NCBI RefSeq assembly: GCF_010389155.1 | Contig: NC_057763.1 | Coordinates: forward strand, 40,158,645 to 40,222,644 | DNA length: 64,000 nucleotides | Reading direction: 5' to 3' | Source of the DNA: Erigeron canadensis | Lineage: Eukaryota; Streptophyta; Magnoliopsida; Asterales; Asteraceae | Shown: one piece after another, positions 48,473 to 61,338 of the stretch | Numbering within the stretch: position 1 is the stretch's first letter | How the letters are laid out: each line of letters starts with the position of its first letter | Position numbers and translations under genes: made by a program | Notes under the pieces: generated by a model | The model's database searches: none | Told to the model about the DNA's origin: nothing | Seen by the model: the letters and a program-made list of their open reading frames with translations, nothing else

Positions 48473-51124
48473 TGTGACATCTGTCACCAAAACTGGTAAT
48501 TTATTATAGTCTCTAACTTACATTCCAAATTTCTTGACTAGTCAATATGCCTATATAGTATAACAAGCATAGAAATGTGGTGATCATTTCCAATATGGGA
48601 TTTCTATTACTTGAATTTCAATAGTTTAGGATTGAGATATTTGATCTTCCTAAACGTAGATGACTATAACTATCCCCGTAATTTCTAGACTTGTAATTGT
48701 TAGTCATATTTATTTCTAGACATTGATAAATTAGTATACGCTATTTAGTGGTGAACGAAATCAATAATTATAAAAGTAATATATAATTAGTATAAGTAGT
48801 AAGATGGTAATAGTAATAGTAAAATATCATATGTTTAGTAAAAAATTTTAGTCATATATATATTACAACAATTTAATGGTGAGCAAGGAATTTTAATTCC
48901 ATTAGAATTCTTATGATACATTAAGTCTAATCATAAACTAACTAAAACACTTATCTCCATATATATATATATATATATATAATAACTATACCCTAAATAA
49001 TAATAAAAAAAAAACAAAACCCTTTTTGATTTTTGCTTCTCTTTTGCCGATCAACAAACAAACATCACAACATAAAATATATTTTTTATTATTATTAATC
49101 ATCTCATTGTCAAAGCAAACTTTGGTAAGTTTAATTATAATTCTATTGAATCTTGATTTAAATTACAATTAATAATAAAATTCTTAAAGATTATATTCTA
49201 TTCTTCTTTTCAAGGTATCTAAGAAGAAGATCATCAATCTTGGGGTAAAATCACTTGTCTTCTCTTTTCATATATATTAGTCTTTTTAATTATAATATAT
49301 ATATATAAGCATATCTTTTTTTATTTATTAATTTTATTTATAAGTAACCTATTTGATGAATATATATTATGGCAAATTTATAATAATGAATGAAAGGGTT
49401 TTTTTTTAGGGTTAAATCAAAAGCTTGAAGTATAAATCATATTAATGTTAAAAGTTTAAGTATTTAATGAAGCATAATAATTAATGTAATAAAAGAAATC
49501 CAATTATGAAGGCATGAAAATCATAATAACAGATTTAATTAGGTGTTGGAAAGATTTGAAAGTTTATATATAAATATTAGTTGTAGTAGTCTTTAAAACA
49601 GTAAGTTTGGGTTTCGTTTTGTTAACTTTGAAAGGTCGTATCTTGGTCATGGGAGATGGTTAAGTCACGTTTTTGGTGTCTAAAATTAAGTTCAGGAAGT
49701 CTACTTTCTGGTGGAAGCAGTTTCGTGTCAAAATATGAAGTTTAAGGTTGTCAAACGAATTTTATAACAAAACTGCGCAAAGCTGAATTTTCCGAACAGA
49801 TTTTGGTCGACTTCAAATAGTCATATCTTGGTCGATTTTATGAACTGGACAATTATTTTTCTCCAGAAATTTTTTTGAGATGTTAAGATTGTACAGTAAA
49901 AAAATTGGATTTTTTTGAATCTTCGAAGGCCCTTAACTTTTATAAAACTTTTCTGTGTGCGAACAGTGATTTTTCTGACTAGTCTGTAATCATTGAATTT
50001 TTAAAAATAGTTAACGTGCCAAATAAATTATGTAAAAATTCATGTAAGTATATAACACTCTAAGGTAATAGTAGTTAAGATTTGGAATCTTGAATCATTC
50101 GTTTCATCCTAATAAAAAATAGATAAAGTTACCAAAAATTTCAGTTAATATGAACTTGTAGAATTTAATCTTAAATCAGTAAAACAAATATTATATATTA
50201 AGTTATGTGACTTGTAACTTAATAATATATGACAAATCAGTTGTGAATATTTTGAAAGTAGCCATATGTGTATTTCATCAAATACGGGTTACAATGGACG
50301 GTTCTTGACCATGTCCATAATTGTAACTTGTTCATATTTATATGTTGTGTAGATTCTAGCGACCTTGTTGGATTTGCATAACTACTTGCTTGTTGAGGTG
50401 AGTTTCGTGGCCCCTTTTATATTATTTCTTTGGGGGAAAATGATGCTCAAAACACTTTTCATTTCTTTACTAGCTGTGCCAAAACTTGTTTGTTTTCATG
50501 GACAAATACGTGTAATTATGAAATTGTGTATGCTAGCTTGCTTGTATTGATTTCTTTGATGCAATAGATGTCTTTTGATATCTATTGAAGACTATTGGAA
50601 AACTATCGACCAACTTTATACTCCAGCTGGTAGTTGTTGGTATTTAAAGCATGATTGAGTTGTTGGCAGGAGTGATGAGGATTTTGTTGTTGGATAACTA
50701 TGATGGCATTGATCATTATTTAGTATGCTACTACATGTTTATATTTACGCTATTGTCCAAAACTTGATATATCATGCACAGCAAACTCATTTGTATTCCT
50801 TTAAACCTACGAACTCACCAACATTATGTTGACATTTTCGAGCATTCATTTTCAGGTAATAACAATGTTTAAGAAGATTGAGCTTATGGACTTTAGGAAG
50901 ACCAATAAAGAGATCCTTCATGGACTCCTAGATTGCATGTGAAACATTGAACGCTATTTGCAATTATTACTTCTTTGCTATTTGAGGCGTGTTGCCTAGA
51001 CTTTCCGTTTATGGAATTTACATTTATTTGAATTTCATTTAGTATGACTCTATTATAAAGTCCATGTGCCATTGCTATATCTTTTAGTCATATCCTACGA
51101 TTCCGTCTAAGGTGGGGTGTGACA
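48473..51124 (+). repeat. 3' LTR of the inner Tekay-like element
   Basis: 2652 bp. Differences from the 5' LTR that I could see are small indels in AT or homopolymer runs, plus at most one or two substitutions. GGATA follows directly at 51125. Confidence 0.93.
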
Positions 51125-51948
51125 GGATAACAGTCTTTTGGACATGCCTTATTTATATCTGTGAAGTCTACACACATTCTCCAGCCTCCGTCTCCTTTCT
51201 TCACCATTACTCGGTTTGCGATCCACGTAGGGTACGTGGCTTCTCTTATGATTCCGGCTTTTACAAGCTCGTCTACTTCTTTGCATGCTGCCTCATCTCT
51301 GTCATTTGATAAACTTCTTTTCTTTTGCCGTACAGGTTCCATGCTTTTTCGTTCATTCAACTTGTGCTCCGTAACAAAGGTCTTTTCCCCTAGGGTGAGC
51401 ACCCTAGGGACCCCTGTCATATCCGCGTATTCCCATGCGAATATATCGATGTTTTGTTGTAATAATTTGTGTAACTTGTTTTTGAAATCTTCTGGCATCC
51501 CCTTCCCTATGGTAATTAGTTGATCTGGAAAGGTTGGGTTTATGAGTACCTTGTCATTATCCTGAGCCTGATCGTTCTGGCTGGGTATCTTCACTTCTTC
51601 TAGTTTCTCCTTTGATTTTTTGACCTCACTAATTTGTTTTGAATGATCGTAACTTGATTTTATCATTCCCACGCCTGATTTCGTTTGGAATAGTACCATG
51701 GCGTGGACTGTGGAAAGTACCATCTCCATTTGCTGTATTTCTGGTCCTCCCAGGAGAAGGTTGTATGGTGAGTGTGCTCGTACTACAGTGAAATCTAGGG
51801 TTTCCGTTCGTGCAAACGGAGGGTTCCCCAGGGTAACATCGAGATCTATTTCCCCAGGGGCCATACGCGGTTTCCGGAAAATCCTGCGAGTGGGCCTGTG
51901 GGGTTTGTCATTCTTGCCTTTATTGCTTCTGGTAATTACAGGAAGCAA
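51125..51948 (-). pseudogene. Protease/RT N-terminal part of the outer Tat-lineage element
   Basis: The frame includes the protease C-terminus (YNLLLGGPEIQQMEMV), a connector, and the RT fingers with EVDELVKAGIIREATYPTW, VMVKKGDGGWRMCVDFTDIN and KACPKDCYP, where the inner element interrupts. The palm continues at 39944. A frameshift near 51945 separates it from the protease active site. Confidence 0.87.
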
Positions 51949-52157
51949 TGTTCATATATAATGTCGCATTCGCTTCCATTATCGATATATACTCTTCGTA
52001 CCGAAATATCGAATATTTGTGCTTGTAATATTAATGGATCTTTGCTGGCTTTTTTGTCTCCCAAGGCTGGAAAACATAGATCTCTTGACTGGATTTGCGA
52101 GTCTTCTGGATCTTTTCGTTTCATGCTTGCTTTACTGGAATCTTTACCGGCATACAT
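51936..52157 (-). pseudogene. Protease N-terminal part of the outer element
   Basis: Contains FPALGDKKASKDPLILQAQI and the aspartic protease motif VYIDNGSECDII, where DNGS is the usual Tat-lineage form. It begins only about 15 bp from the leader sequence, so the entire gag gene is missing, apparently by internal deletion. Confidence 0.75.
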
Positions 52158-52169
52158 TATTGGGATCTG

Positions 52170-52294
52170 AGTGTCAAAACAGGGAATCTGAGCGTTTGTT
52201 TTTGTGATTTTTGTTGGAAAAAATTTCCGGATTTTAACCTTTTTTTGTGCAGGTTGTGGTGCTGAGTAGCGATTGTCCCGAGGATGGCGCCAAT
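52170..52294 (-). other. Primer-binding site and leader of the outer element
   Basis: TGGCGCCATCCTCGGGAC (minus strand) lies 2 nt inside the LTR, followed by about 120 bp of leader that matches the copy at 33090-33223. Confidence 0.7.
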
Positions 52295-52776
52295 TGTTTG
52301 TACACCGGATTAGGTTAAGAGATTTGAGGGTTTTTATGGTTGTTCGTTGGCGGTTCCCTTCCGGTAAGGCTATGCCTTTTGTACGCCAAGAACGTGTATG
52401 TGTGATTAGGAGTTTGATGGATTGGACGGCGATTCCCTGTTGGTAGAAGTCTTCCTCCCTGGTACACCGGTTTAGATGTATTTAGATCTCTTCGGGTTTT
52501 TCCCGTGGATCTTGTATATATGCTTTTAGGGTTTTTCCCTTGATGAGCATAATGATAATGATTTAGGGTTTTCCCCCTTTTATAGTGGTTTTTCATGGAG
52601 AGAAAGTCTCCAATGCGTTTCTTATCTTTGGTAACGATCTCCCTTATTTAAGGAAGTGAAATGATCGTATCTTTTTGTGTTTATCTTCTTTTTTCCGGGC
52701 TATGTGATACCCTGGGTGACCTTTTAGCCTTTTTAGGGTGAGGCTTTATCCTGGGTGACGGTGGGGTACACCATCT
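52295..52776 (-). repeat. 5' LTR of the outer Tat-lineage element (right copy)
   Basis: 482 bp, closely similar to 33224-33704. The terminal TG is changed to AG. A TATAAAAGGGGG promoter word lies at about 52575-52586 (minus). Confidence 0.8.
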
Positions 52777-54803
52777 AAAGTTTTTTTATGGAAATTCTAA
52801 TTATATATTATAATTTATTCTTAGTTAACAATTATCATAATTATATTTTTAAGTACGGATTTAATCTACTAAAGTAAATATTTCGACAAGTTGTTTTAGG
52901 CTTACCATGCAAAATGACCAATGGAATTGCAATCCAACAGCAAAATTGTAACGCATTTTAAACATCACAGTGCGAAACAGCGAACATTGCCATTTCGAAC
53001 TCACCTTGCGATTCTGTTGGAGATTTTTCTAACCATACATTTTGGGTTAATCAACCCTTAAGACTTTAAACATTTTTTTGTCCTCAAAATACGTACCCTC
53101 TATGTTTAGTTCTAATTTTTCTTTCCATTCATTTTCTAATTAACCAAACTACACTTAGATATTTATGTGAAGTTGTGATAATTAATTGTACTATGTGTTG
53201 GAATTGTTAATCGACGCCACCGTTACATCACCATCACCCGTAGCCGTCATCATCGTTGCATCGTGTGGATATCCTTCTAATAATTATAACTTAATTGGTT
53301 CCTTCATAAATATCATTATAATCATTTTTCAAATATTATTATGTAATCTTTAATAAGATATTGTAAGCTTGGTCATGATATCTACTTGACTTCATTAATA
53401 TATTTGTTACTTGCTAATACTAAATTGATTATCTTTCATTAATTAAATAAAAGTATATAAAATACCAACCAAATTAAGTCTTACAAGTCACATGATTCAT
53501 CACCGACTTTGGTCCGTTTTGTGGACAGTGAACCCACCTTACACAGTTCTACCTCTACTCACATAGCCTCCTTGACCAGTAGGCTTTTGTAGCTATCATT
53601 ATAGAAGTAGATATATTGATCGTTGAAGTAACAAACTTCTAAATTTCTAATAAAAAACATGAATCATCTGTTTATATTGCTTAAAATACAAACAAAAAAA
53701 TAAAAAAATTATCATGGTCTATAATGATGGATACAAGTTATATTATATCATCTAACTAATTATATCATATATAAAGACCGTACTAGAGAAAATAGAAAGT
53801 CATGGTGTTACTTTTTAAGGCATGGTTTGGCTGATGATAGCAAATAAAATGGCCATGTTGGTACAATACAACGGTCTAGTCGGTTTGACTATCGATAACT
53901 TGGCCCGATATTGTGCCTTTTATATAAATTGTTGTTATATGGTTTGTCTTGTACATTTCAAGACTAACCGACGGCTAAAATCATCACCATTTTTTATTTA
54001 CAGATTATGGAAAATTAGTTTACTCTATAACATATTAATTTCGTTTAGATAAGTTGTATATAATTCATAAACTTTAATAAGCTTGATGTTTTTACTACTA
54101 TAAATAAGCTATACACTTGTATGTTGTAATTGAATTTATTTGAACATTTGATTAATTGTTGATGAACACTTAATTAAACAAACGAACGGGTACTTCAATA
54201 CCAACTAAACAATAAACGAATATATATTAATATAGTTAGTTCATTTATGTTCATGGAGTTTTGATAAAAACCACTACCAAGATGATGAAATATAATAGTT
54301 AGGCGTCTTGAATCCCGAAATAAGTCTTGTGTTTGAAACTTCCTTAAATGAAAATTTAGAGGTAACTAGGAAAATGACAAGAAATAGTTATACATAAATA
54401 ATCCAATTATAATTAGATTATCTACATCTATCTATCTATATCTATATTACATAATAATAAGGAAAATAGACCTCCTATTGAAAATTACACAGGGGAAATA
54501 TCCAAAATACATTTTTCACAAATATTGTAACCATCCATACAAACCCACGATGCAGCCATTCACACACAAATCCTTATTTCAGCTACCAATCATTTTCTCC
54601 ATACTTTCTTTTGCATGTGTTTCCTATCAATTGTATCCGCTGCAACCATGCTAGTCTATATCTATATACATATACATAATAAAGCAGTAGTTATCATAGC
54701 TTTATAAGGCTATCCACCTCAATTCAAAACTATATTTGAACTTCGCCATGTAGAATTTTTCCTACGTGGCATCTCCATATTTATTTCTACAATATTTTTA
54801 TCA
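52777..54803. other. AT-rich DNA with a Helitron-like 3' end
   Basis: No gene. At about 53210-53280 a CACC/GCC-rich stretch ends GTTGCATCGTGTGGATA and CTAA before T, a probable Helitron 3' end on the plus strand without a clear 5' end. TC-type Helitron starts may be present around 54440 and 54658. Confidence 0.4.
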
Positions 54804-56028
54804 TCTATAATATAACTAAAAGAGGGGAGGGGGTACACTTGACACCCTAATCTCCCTCCTTGAGCCTAATTCTCCATCCTAATTAATTCTTTATTTTTTT
54901 ATATCTTTTTAATTAAAATTATATATATATTTATATTCTATTAAAAAATTAAAAAAAAACAAATATTTTTCTCTCCCAAAAATTATTATATTTAACCTCA
55001 CGTCTTCATTATGTATTCTGGCCAACAACATGGTAAAATATTAAAATCCTTTTGATTTAACCGATTATAAATTCTATCAATTTTGATAGCTACAATAACT
55101 TTTATGTTTAGTTTTTTCTTCCAAGTATGTTATAGTTGACCAGTTCTTCTTTTTTCTTTTTTTTTTAATCTCGATCTTAAACATTCTTTTTTGATTTATA
55201 TGAATTAATTATATTAATGTTTAGGTTTATTATTATTGAAGTCTTCCATGTAACTACTTCATCAACCACCCTCTCAGCATGCTTCGATTTTCTTATAATG
55301 ATAAATACATCGGTTTATATCCCAACTATATATTGATTTGTCCTTTTATTAATCCTCTATTTTTTAAAATATTTAATTTTATTTAATTAATGGCTGACCA
55401 AAAAAAACAAACCCTCACATATTCTCAAACACAAAAAAAACCTACGGCAAAAAAAAAACCTACAATTGACTACCAAAAGAGTTTTTTTTTTATATACTTT
55501 GTTCATTATTATTATTATTATTACTCATATTATTATTATTATTATTATTTAACATTTAATTCTTATGTTATTGTTATTATTATCTCTTTTAATTTAGTTT
55601 GTTTTCCATTATAGTTTCGTTATGGCTTTTTCTTCAACAACAAATAATAAGACCACATTAGTTCATCTTGAAGATATTAAGCCAACACATGTTAATCATC
55701 ATCTACGACTCCGTGTTGTGCATGTATGGACTGTTTCAGAGTGGAACAACCCGAAGAAAATCAAAAAGTTCGAGATGGTCTTTGTTGATGAATTGGTATG
55801 TATTTTTCAAATTATATACTTTATTGCAAAATTTTTATTTAACTAAATTTGAAAAAAAAAAGTAATCTGGAATCAATATTTATATATAGAGTTAATTTTC
55901 ATATCTTTCTTCTTTAACTTTCGTATTGATTAAGTTGTGATATTGGTCATTGATGGTTGCTCAAATCATATTAACTTTGATTAATATATTTTGATATTAC
56001 CCGTCCATTGGACGAGCCTGAGCACTAG
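54804..56028 (+). mobile_element. Nonautonomous Helitron carrying an RPA1-like exon
   Basis: 1225 bp from TCTATAATATAACTAAAAG (after A) to the hairpin CGTCCATTGGACG and AGCCTGAGCACTAG (before T). It carries the RPA1-like fragment at 55622. RPA-like genes are common cargo or companions of plant Helitrons. Confidence 0.75.
55622..55795 (+). pseudogene. Replication protein A 70-kDa-like fragment (first exon)
   Basis: 58 codons, ending at a good donor (GAATTG|GTATGT). TLVHLEDIKPTHVNHHLRLR and VVHVWTVSEWNNPKK, then FEMVFVDE, match the first OB-fold of plant RPA1-like proteins found in Helitrons, which bind single-stranded DNA. No downstream exons were recognised before the element ends at 56028, so it is a truncated exon rather than a working gene. 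Confidence 0.7.
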
Positions 56029-56324
56029 TCTTTATATATATAACTAGGAGAGAATATGAAAAATCCTATGTGACACCTTTTTTTTAGTTAACAAGTAGGA
56101 TTTTTGCTTACTTGTCAAGTTATTAATTTTTTTTTATATTTTAATATTTTAAAGTTTTAATTTTAATTATAATTTAATTACTTATGGAAGTTATCTTAAC
56201 TATGTTTGCTTATTTTTATTTGAGTCCAAATATTTTATGATAGATCATAACAGAATAACTTTTTACAAGACATTTTATGTTTTTATAAGCCTTTTAGAAA
56301 TATTCATAAATATATATATATATA
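56029..56324. other. Helitron-like 5' segment between two Helitrons
   Basis: TCTTTATATATATAACTAGG at 56030 looks like another Helitron start, directly next to the end of the previous one. The rest is AT-rich. Confidence 0.35.
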
Positions 56325-57556
56325 CTAGGTTTTTTACCCGCACGATGCGTGGATTTTTTTTAAAGCAGTATAATAATAAACTATATTATGAAACATGAAA
56401 AATATAGTGACCTCTAATCCTTGGATGATAGATTATGTAATGTGAACTCCATGCATAATGTTTTAACATACAAATAGACCTAAATTCAGGTTGAAATTTG
56501 GCATTGAGGACTTTGGCTATACTTTAAAGAATTGTTATAGTTGGTCGAATACCCGCAATATACAATTAGGTCAACAAAACAAAACAATGAAGTGTAGTGT
56601 AGACCTACATGTAAAGTTGAAACACGCGCATTCGATTTATTGGAGTGCCCAGAGTATATGATCAAGAATTAGGTGAAGATGTCTGGAGTCTGAACCAACC
56701 TATTTTGATACATCTATTATCGTCTATTAGTTCATATAGAGTATATTATTTCCACATCATGATGATTGAATCTTTTGACTACATAGAGCTTTATGAATGT
56801 TTAACTATTTGTTAAATAGCAATTATATACATACACGAAATAAAGCTTAAAAAAAACCTTTTTTATAGAATTACTAATGTGATTGGATTATATTACCATT
56901 CATCCTAAATACATACAAATGAAATCAATAACAAATGAATTTGAATCGTACGTACAATTCTAACAAATATAAGGATTTAGTAATATAGAATTTGTAATCG
57001 TACGTACAAAGTGACGATTTTATTAAAAATAAAAATAAATAAATAAATAAATAAATAATAATAACAACAACAACAACAATAATAACAAAGGGTATGTAAG
57101 AATTTGTGGATTTGTAATATTTTTGTCAAATTAATGTTGATCAATCCCATAAATATATTGTTTTTCATATATGATATATCCAATTTTATAGTTTCTATAT
57201 TCTAATTTATACTATATTTTTTATAAAAAAGATTGATAATTTAAAAAAAAACATGGAGATGCCACATAACAATAATAACAAAGGGTATGTAAGAATTTGT
57301 GGATTTGTAATATTCTTGTCAAATTAATGTTGATCAATCCCATAAATATATTGTTTTTCATATACGATATATCCAATTTTATAGTTTATATATTCTAATT
57401 TATACTATATTTTCTATAAAAAAGATTGATAATTTAAAAAAAAACATGGAGATGCCACATAGGATAAATCTTATGTGGCAACATTTAAGCATAGCTTTAA
57501 TTTAGGGAGGATGACTTAAAAGGCTAAGATTCCTACTGTTTTAATATTTATATAGA
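56325..57556 (-). mobile_element. Nonautonomous Helitron
   Basis: On the minus strand it starts TCTATATAAATATTAAAACAG at 57556 after A. It ends CACGCATCGTGCGGGTAAAAA and CCTAG at 56325 before T. It contains a direct duplication of about 190 bp (see 57075-57460). Confidence 0.7.
57075..57460. repeat. About 190-bp tandem duplication inside a Helitron
   Basis: The word AATAATAACAAAGGGTATG occurs at about 57079 and 57270. Each copy runs to ACATGGAGATGCCACATA with only a few differences, so the duplication is recent. Confidence 0.85.
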
Positions 57557-57584
57557 TATAAGGGGACAATCAAATAAAAACAGT

Positions 57585-57952
57585 CTTAAAATAAGAATAC
57601 GATGAGAACACTTAAAAACTATATTTTGATGCATTAAAAGTTCATAAAAGTAACATAATGTATAGCTAATTATCATTATTTAAGTGTTTAACAATACATT
57701 TTTCAGTCAAAATCGAGAAAATTATATTTTTTTTTTGTTTTGTGCATCCATCTTGGATGCATATTAATCAAAATGATGCATCCAACAAAAAACGTGATTT
57801 TTTCGATTTTGACGGATCAATGTGTTGTTAAACACTTAAATAATGATAATTAGTTATGCACTATGTTAGTTTTATGGACTTTTAATGCACCAAAATGATG
57901 CTTTTAAGTGTTCTTACCGTTTTTATTTTAAGGGTGTTTTACCGGAGTGTTA
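57585..57952. mobile_element. Long-inverted-repeat MITE, copy 3
   Basis: Arms of about 170 bp. The left starts CTTAAAATAAGAATACGATG. The right ends with the reversed counterpart and GGTGTTTTACCGGAGTGTTATCC-type terminus, matching GGGTAACACTCCGGTGAG of copy 2. The centre holds GCATCCATCTTGGATGC. Confidence 0.62.
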
Positions 57953-58857
57953 TCCTATATATATATATAAATTAACTATAACTAAATTTTTGTAGTTATA
58001 TGTGACACATTTATTTAGTTGACATACAAGATTTTGTTTAGTTCAAGTTTTTTAAAATGTCTTTGTATTTTTTCACCCTAAGTAGATTATTAATTATTAA
58101 AATAAATTGTGTATTTATCTTTTTGTAACCGATCATTTTACATTTAGTATGTATAGTTACTGTATAGTATCTTTATATTTAATGTGGATTTTTTAGGCTA
58201 ATGTGATTTAAGTCTTTGAGCATTAACTAAATTTTTTGTTTTTACTCTTTTAATAATTTGTGATATTATTTAAAGCAGATACTTAGTCATTACACAATGA
58301 ATGATTTTTTTTTTAAACTTACCTATGTACTTATTTAAGTTATTAACTAAAGTAATAATTACATATCGATTTTATCAAACTATTTTACAATTGAATTAAA
58401 TATGATATTAGTAATCAATTTTCCTTTTTATCTTTCGAATTTTAAAAGATATTAATATACCTTTTAGTTATTATATATAAGAATTCAATCTCTTGCTCGA
58501 TCAAATTCAATAAATATTCATTTTTTTAAAATTAACCTTTTAAGTTTATGCTTTATGCATCGAAATTGAACTTATGTTGGTGGTTTATTTACGAAATACA
58601 AATTTTATACTTTATTCATGTTTTAATTTGTTATTAAATGGTTGCATGATTTAGATTTTGTTATAATAACAAGTTTATTAAATAGTAATAAAATGTATTT
58701 ATTTATGATGTAATTGTTTTTAATAAGTAAGTTTACATTTTAATACATTTGTTGATACAATATTGTAGTATTATACTTTAATTTTGAAAGTTGTTTTATT
58801 TATTTTCAACAATTTTTTACAACAGTATTTACCATGCAACGCATGAGTTTAATATAG
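57953..58857 (+). mobile_element. Degenerate Helitron
   Basis: TCCTATATATATATATAAAT after A. The 3' end has the hairpin CATGCAACGCATG then AGTTTAATATAG before T, the last four bases differing from CTAG. No coding content. Confidence 0.45.
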
Positions 58858-58871
58858 TATATATATATATA

Positions 58872-61338
58872 CTAGGTTTTTGACCCGCGCGATGCGCGGC
58901 AATTTAAAAATTGATGTATTCACTTTGAATTTGTTAAGAAAATTGTGGATGAATCATTTTAAATAAAATAAAATAAAATGATCTATATATATTTAAATAA
59001 TTAAAAATGAAATATTTAGAATAAGAAATAGGTAATGATATAATGATATGCAATGACTAATGGTATTGATAAAACATAGTTAGAGCTTAGAACTCCAAAT
59101 CAAAGGAAATAAATGAAATAAACATTAGTTCACTTAGCATGATGGTTTTTACAATTAATTGATAATATTATGGATTGTGAGAGATAGTCTGAGGCTAAAT
59201 TATATGTGTACAAACCACAACAAAGCAAAAGGAATTATAAAAACCTTGAAATTAGTGAAGCTGTAAATTTATAAGCATTGAAAGCCAATACCTATCCCAA
59301 ATAGCTTTCGCCCATCTGCAAATATCAAACAAAAAACTGTAAAAATATCCATTGTCAGGGGTCATAGCAAACTTGCTCTCAGGGGTCATAGCAACAAAGA
59401 GAACAACATTTTTAAAGACATGTTTCTAGCCAAGACTCTATCAAACCTCCGAGTCACTATCGACACCGAACTTCAACCCAATTCTTGCGTAAGGTTATCA
59501 TATACTAAATATGTAGAAACATGATCTTTGAAGAGCTCTAAGCTTGTAGATTCATACAAACCCAATGAATAATTGAACTTGTGAATACTTACTACATAAT
59601 AAGAATAATAAAAAAAAAATTAAATTATAAGCGGTAATAAATTTGGGCTATTAGCAATTTGTATATTCCTTGTATAGTATTCTATTTCTATCAATCATGC
59701 ATAGCAAATATGTACAACCCTATCCATAGAATCAAACTCCAAAAATCAAAAACCCACTTAGTCGTTTTCCCCATTTTTCAAATGCTTCTTTATCTGCAAA
59801 AAGGCGTGGATATAATCAATATAACAAAAAACACTCAAGGTAGGTGTGTGAAGGGCCAAAAGAATACCCCGATGTTATAGAGTTTTCTTTCACATGCTCA
59901 ACATGTTTCTTCAAAATCTCATAATTTGTTATAAGATACATATTCTTAACAAAAAATCGACCATGACTGAAGTAGATTAGAATAATAAAGCCAACACAAG
60001 TTACATTGAAATTTTTTTTAAAAAAAAGGAAAGATACTGGATCATTCATTTATGGGTCGACTGGCTACAACAGACATCAACTGGTATTGATATTGATCTT
60101 CGAACTTGTGATACGGTTAGGGGGTCAAACCCATTTTTATAAGATTATTAATAGATACAAAAACTATAGACAAATAAAACTTACTGTGAAGATTCGTGCA
60201 AAAGTGAAGATTATCAGGTATTCGTTCTTCTGAGTTTATTCCCAGCAACATTACTACAAATATATCGAAAGAGAACTTTAATCTCACTAAGAATTATAGA
60301 ACCAAGTTAAAGAAATAAGAACGGAAGCAAAACTCCAAGTTGGTTTCCAAAGAATTTACCTTCTTGTCTAAGCACCATATCTATGCTTGAAACCATACCA
60401 AGATTGTTGCTCTACGTTTGCTTCCTTAACTTATAATTTTGACTTACACTCTCCACGATTCCATCCCATCCTTAATGGGATCAAGAAAAGAAATGTTACC
60501 TGCACAAACCATGATAAAGAAGAGATTTAACGTTAAGTTTGTAAGAACTCATATATTTGTTATCAAGGATAAGCAACAATGGAATGTATATATAAGGCAT
60601 GAATTGAAGTTTGCAAATAAAAAAAAGGTTGGATTGAATATCACAACAATAAGCATTAGCATTATAGTATTATGGGCTAAATCGATCTATAATATCCACT
60701 ACTTTCAGTTCATACATAGATATATTAAATCATAAAGCAACATATATACACAAATATGAAGACACAATTAAGTTATAGATGACTATCATACAAAAACAGG
60801 AAAACTACAAATCAAGATCTAAAGCTATAAATTAAACTGATTTAACCAAATACAAAAAAAAGTACCTTGTTTGATGAAAATAGAACCTACCACCAAATTC
60901 CTTATGTAAAACAGATATGATAAAGATTTGATTAGAGAATTGCATTCTAACCTTACTTGTAGTTGTGTATTCTTGTTTGTGCATCGAGAGATAAAACAAA
61001 GGAGGTTAGGTTTTAAGAATATTGAATATGATCGGGTTTAAGATATGGGTTTAGGATCCGCATACTTTTCAAAGATAAAATTTATTTATTTAATATATAA
61101 AAAATTGTGAGTGTGCCACCTAAGATAGTATCCTACATGACAATGTTAGAAGGCTAGTTTTAAGTTGATGATGCCTTTAAATCATTCGGTTAACTATTGT
61201 TTTAATAATTATAATATATAAAAAATTGTGAGGGTGCCACCTAAGATAGTATCCTACATGGCAATGTTAGAAGGCTAGTTTTAAGTTAATGATGCCTTTA
61301 AATCATTCGGTTAACTACTGTTTTAATAATTATATAGA
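58872..61338 (-). mobile_element. Nonautonomous Helitron of 2.5 kb with duplicated 5' end
   Basis: On the minus strand it starts TCTATATAATTATTAAAACAG at 61338 after A. It ends with CCGCGCATCGCGCGG (6-bp stem), GTCAAAAA and CCTAG at 58872 before T. Its interior (59200-60960) is less AT-rich in patches and may be captured host sequence. I could not recognise a protein there. Confidence 0.75.
61083..61338. repeat. Tandem duplication of the Helitron 5' end
   Basis: Two units, each containing GTGCCACCTAAGATAGTATC and ending in ATCATTCGGTTAACTA(T/C)TG, with a period of about 120 bp and few mismatches. Confidence 0.88.

Larger units (their letters stand above)
39945..51124 (+). mobile_element. Tekay-like Ty3 chromovirus, complete with both LTRs
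   Basis: An 11,180-bp LTR retrotransposon. Left LTR is 39945-42600, right LTR 48473-51124. The primer-binding site TGGTATCAGAGCC at 42604 matches initiator tRNA-Met. It holds an extra ORF (42849), gag with two zinc knuckles, protease, RT, RNase H, integrase with a chromodomain-like tail, and a polypurine tract AAGTAGGGGAGAC before the right LTR. Long LTRs plus the chromodomain-type tail point to the Tekay/Del clade. It sits antisense within the outer element's reverse transcriptase. It is young, since the LTRs differ almost only in run lengths, but pol has three one-base frameshifts. Confidence 0.93.

Noticed and set aside
59200..60960. A captured host gene inside the 2.5-kb Helitron
   Set aside because: Patches look less AT-rich but no continuous frame or recognisable exon could be supported.
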